Below, piece by piece: positions 61,654 to 64,000 of a DNA stretch of 64,000 bases. The notes below the pieces were generated by a model. That model did no database searches. It was not told where the DNA came from and saw only the letters and a list, made by a program, of their open reading frames with translations. The position numbers and the translations under genes were made by a program. This stretch comes from Rhodococcus jostii NBRC 16295 (GTDB lineage Bacteria; Actinomycetota; Actinomycetes; Mycobacteriales; Mycobacteriaceae). Location: the NCBI RefSeq assembly GCF_001894825.1, contig NZ_BCWY01000029.1, positions 1 to 64,000 on the forward strand, given 5' to 3'. Each line of letters begins with the position of its first letter. Within the stretch, counting starts at the first letter, position 1.

Positions 61654-63018
61654 ATGGACCCGAGTCATGCCCGACCACGCCGCACACTCCTACGGGGAGC
61701 GACGGTCGTCAGCGTCGATCCGGATATCGGAGACTTCGACCGAGCCGACATCCTGATCAGTGATGATCTGATCGCAGGAATCGATTCGCGGATCGACGTC
61801 GAGCCGGAGGTCGAGGTCGTCGACATCGACGGAATGATCGCCCTTCCCGGATTTGTCGACACGCACCGCCACACCTGGCAGAGCGTCATGAGGCACGGAT
61901 ACGCCGAACTCGACCCCCTCCAATATTTCGACGAAATGCTCCGGGGAATCGGAGCGGCGTATGTGCCCGAAGACGTCAGGATCGGAAACCTCCTCGGTGC
62001 AGTATCGGCGTTGAGTGCAGGCACGACCACCGTCTTCGATTGGTCCCACATCCAGAACTCGCCCGAGCATTCCGACGCTGCGGTGGCCGGCCTGCAGGAG
62101 TCGGGCATCCGTGCCGTCTTCGGACACGGATGGCCGCTGCTCGACGACGGCCAGTGGACCGAGAACAGCACACTTACCCACCCGGCCGACATCGAGCGGC
62201 TACAGAAGCAGTACTTCACCGATCCGAACGGACTCGTGACTTTGGCGATGGCGGCCAGGGGCCCGGAAATGACCGCGCCCGGGGTGTGGCAGGCCGATCT
62301 CGCCTTCGCACGCGAGCTGGGCATCCGCACGTCGGTGCATGCCGGCGCCTACAGCCACAACGAGCCGGTACACGCAGTGGACCAGTACGGCAGGGCCGGT
62401 CTTCTTGCCGACGATCTGACCTTCGTGCACTGTTGCCGCTCCTCCGACGCCGAACTCGAGATGATCGCCGAGGCCGACGCCACCGTGTCGATCGGCGTGC
62501 ACTGCGAGCTCAACTCGCAAGGAATCGGTGACGTTCCCCTCGACCGCATGCTCGCCGCAGGCATCCGACCGAGCCTCAGTGGGGATACCGAAACCAAATG
62601 CAGCGGAGACATGTTCACCCAGATGCGCATGCTCTTCGGCTACCACCGTTCGTGGATGGGCGGCGGTCACAGCTCCGTCTCCCCGGCCCACGCGCAACTG
62701 TTTCTCAGAGATGTGCTCGCATTCGCCACCATCGAGGGCGCGAGAGCACTCGGGCAGGACGATCGCATCGGCTCGCTCACTCCGGGTAAGCAGGCCGACA
62801 TCATCCTTGTCCGTGCAACGGACCTGAACCTGACGCCTGTGCTCGATCCCGTGGCGTCTGTGGTTCTCGCCGCTCACGAGGGCAATGTCGATTCGGTTCT
62901 CGTCGGTGGGCGATTCGTCAAACGCGCCGGAGTCTTGCTCGGGTGCGATCGGTCCGCTCTCGTGCGCTCGGCGGCGGCATCGCAACAACGGATCCTTGCG
63001 AGACGAGCAGGCAGATAG
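61654..63018 (+). CDS. Amidohydrolase, ATZ/TRZ/SsnA-like (cyclic deaminase or chlorohydrolase type)
   Basis: 454 residues. Metal ligands: DTHRHTWQSVMRHG near 68 (HxH), SVHAGAYSHNE near 229 (His), FVHCCRSSDAEL near 256 (His) and SLSGDTETKC near 308 (Asp). This is the TrzN/AtzA/8-oxoguanine deaminase branch of amidohydrolases with one catalytic zinc. They remove an amino, chloro or methylthio group from an N-heterocycle. It is divergent from LysR and is followed by an MFS transporter, probably in the same transcript. AGGACACTC lies before the ATG. Confidence 0.88.
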   Translation: MDPSHARPRRTLLRGATVVSVDPDIGDFDRADILISDDLIAGIDSRIDVEPEVEVVDIDGMIALPGFVDTHRHTWQSVMRHGYAELDPLQYFDEMLRGIGAAYVPEDVRIGNLLGAVSALSAGTTTVFDWSHIQNSPEHSDAAVAGLQESGIRAVFGHGWPLLDDGQWTENSTLTHPADIERLQKQYFTDPNGLVTLAMAARGPEMTAPGVWQADLAFARELGIRTSVHAGAYSHNEPVHAVDQYGRAGLLADDLTFVHCCRSSDAELEMIAEADATVSIGVHCELNSQGIGDVPLDRMLAAGIRPSLSGDTETKCSGDMFTQMRMLFGYHRSWMGGGHSSVSPAHAQLFLRDVLAFATIEGARALGQDDRIGSLTPGKQADIILVRATDLNLTPVLDPVASVVLAAHEGNVDSVLVGGRFVKRAGVLLGCDRSALVRSAAASQQRILARRAGR

Positions 63019-63145
63019 CACGTGCACGCTTACGAACAGGACATATTCATCACACGAATTCCCTCCATCACGACTGACTGCTTCCCGGATAACCCGAGAA
63101 CAGGAACAGTGATGGTCATCACCGACGCAACAAAGGAGCAAGGCA

Positions 63146-64000
63146 TTGACCATGTCACGCGTGGACGAATTCCGGCGCGGGTGGCCGACGCTGTCAGCAG
63201 CCGCCGTGGGTGTCGGGACCGGGGTGTCCGGGCTCGCCATCTACTCGGCAGGGCTGTTCACCAGTGATCTCGGTAGGGAGATCGGCCTCAGCGCTGCGAT
63301 GTACGGGCTGTCCATCACCTTGCTCACCTTCGGGATGGCGCTCGCCGCACCGATCGTCGGGTACGCCGTCGACAAGTTCGGAGTCAAGGCACCGACAATC
63401 GCCGGAGCACTGTGTCTGGCAGCCGGATTCGCCGCACTGGGAACTGTCGTGCACTCGGTGCCGGCATACCTGACAGCGATGGCAGCGATCGGATTCTTCG
63501 GCGCAAGTTCCGGACCGATTGCATTCACCCGGGTAGTCAGCAGCTGGTTCGACCGCGCCAGAGGCCTCGCACTCGGCATCACGATGATGGGAATGGGACT
63601 GTCCGGCGCCATCATTCCAGTCGCCATCGGCCGCATCATCGACGTCGAAGGATGGCGGCTCGGTTACCTCACGTTGGCCTGCATCGCGCTCGCCGGAACG
63701 CTGCCCACCCTCTTCCTCCTGAAGGTTGCGCCCCGAACCGGAAGTACACCTGGCACGCCCGAACAGTCCGCCGACGACGGCGAGGACTTCTCGACCATCC
63801 GAAAGGACCCCCTCTACTGGCGGCTGATCCTCACATTCGGCCTGATGTCGGTCGCATTCACCGGGCTCGTTCCCTATCTCGTGCCCATGCTGCGGCAGTA
63901 CGGGATGAGCGTCGGCGGTGCGGCATCGATCGCATCGATCATGGGACTCGCCGTCATCCTCAGTCGACTGGTGATCGGACTGCTCATCGACATTCTCCGG
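63146..64000 (+). CDS. MFS transporter, cut by right window edge
   Basis: About 285 residues of a major facilitator are visible and the frame is open at 64000. Seen: first helix, GYAVDKFGVKAP (motif A) near 70, SSWFDRARGLALGITMMG near 130, and a central loop with DPLYWRLILTFGLM starting the second half. The start is either TTG 63146, with AAAGGAG eight bases upstream, or ATG 63152 two codons later. It resembles oxalate/formate-antiporter-like carriers. It presumably moves the amidohydrolase substrate. Confidence 0.82.
   Translation, partial: MTMSRVDEFRRGWPTLSAAAVGVGTGVSGLAIYSAGLFTSDLGREIGLSAAMYGLSITLLTFGMALAAPIVGYAVDKFGVKAPTIAGALCLAAGFAALGTVVHSVPAYLTAMAAIGFFGASSGPIAFTRVVSSWFDRARGLALGITMMGMGLSGAIIPVAIGRIIDVEGWRLGYLTLACIALAGTLPTLFLLKVAPRTGSTPGTPEQSADDGEDFSTIRKDPLYWRLILTFGLMSVAFTGLVPYLVPMLRQYGMSVGGAASIASIMGLAVILSRLVIGLLIDILR

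Overview
The window is high-GC actinobacterial DNA. The protein set points to a large-genome Rhodococcus or close relative: F420/FMN luciferase-like oxidoreductases, an MmpL-type transporter, proteins resembling mycobacterial DapC (Rv0858c), Rv0805 and PtpB, a DIP1984-type protein, an ECF41 sigma factor, an HspR-like operator, an IdeR/DmdR-like iron box, a LexA-like box and several apparently leaderless genes. I saw no rRNA, tRNA, CRISPR array, insertion sequence or prophage. Genes are dense, often with 1-4 nt stop/start overlaps. Genus assignment is inference from remembered families, not a database search.

Layout. 1-562: truncated GNAT acetyltransferase. 599-8087 (minus): an alkanesulfonate-type ABC importer with two paralogous binding proteins, an NtaA/DszA-type flavin monooxygenase, an MFS carrier and an F420-type oxidoreductase, probably for scavenging organosulfur or similar compounds. 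8369-9863: sigJ (ECF41) convergent with its carboxymuconolactone-decarboxylase partner, which carries an ECF41-type promoter. 9984-18691: DapC-like aminotransferase, AraC regulator, VOC protein, zinc alcohol dehydrogenase, LysE exporter, lone ectoine hydroxylase, MmpL transporter, AlkB. 18692-19951: class I DAHP synthase with an aromatic-codon leader peptide. 20062-23525: ABC exporter plus DesK/NarL-type two-component system. 23526-26245: cobalamin riboswitch and metE.

26402-32027 (plus): a tight five-gene operon (GntP permease, CaiB/BaiF CoA-transferase, HMG-CoA-lyase-type lyase, 2-hydroxyacid dehydrogenase, glycerate kinase) with a convergent IclR regulator. The enzyme order fits catabolism of a 2-hydroxy-2-(hydroxymethyl) dicarboxylic acid such as itatartarate to acetyl-CoA and, through hydroxypyruvate and glycerate, 2-phosphoglycerate. 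33102-36257: DIP1984 protein and a ClpC-like unfoldase behind an HspR-like operator. 36413-43396: arginase-fold protein with an altered metal motif, double-domain Lrp regulator, MFS transporter, M20 amidohydrolase, APC permease. 43365-49299: FAD monooxygenase, then an iron cluster (FetB-like permease, MFS, two siderophore-binding lipoproteins) behind an iron box.

49331-57255 (minus): a Ugp-like ABC importer combined with two metallophosphoesterases and a PtpB-like phosphatase under a MurR/RpiR regulator, which looks like an import-then-dephosphorylate module for phosphodiesters. 57344-64000: CMD-family protein, alpha/beta hydrolase, FAD monooxygenase, LysR regulator, ATZ/TRZ-like amidohydrolase and an MFS transporter cut by the right edge; this is probably a catabolic cluster for an unknown aromatic or N-heterocyclic compound. 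A family of GTGAGTG...CACTCAC palindromes recurs between genes from 23.5 to 33.8 kb.
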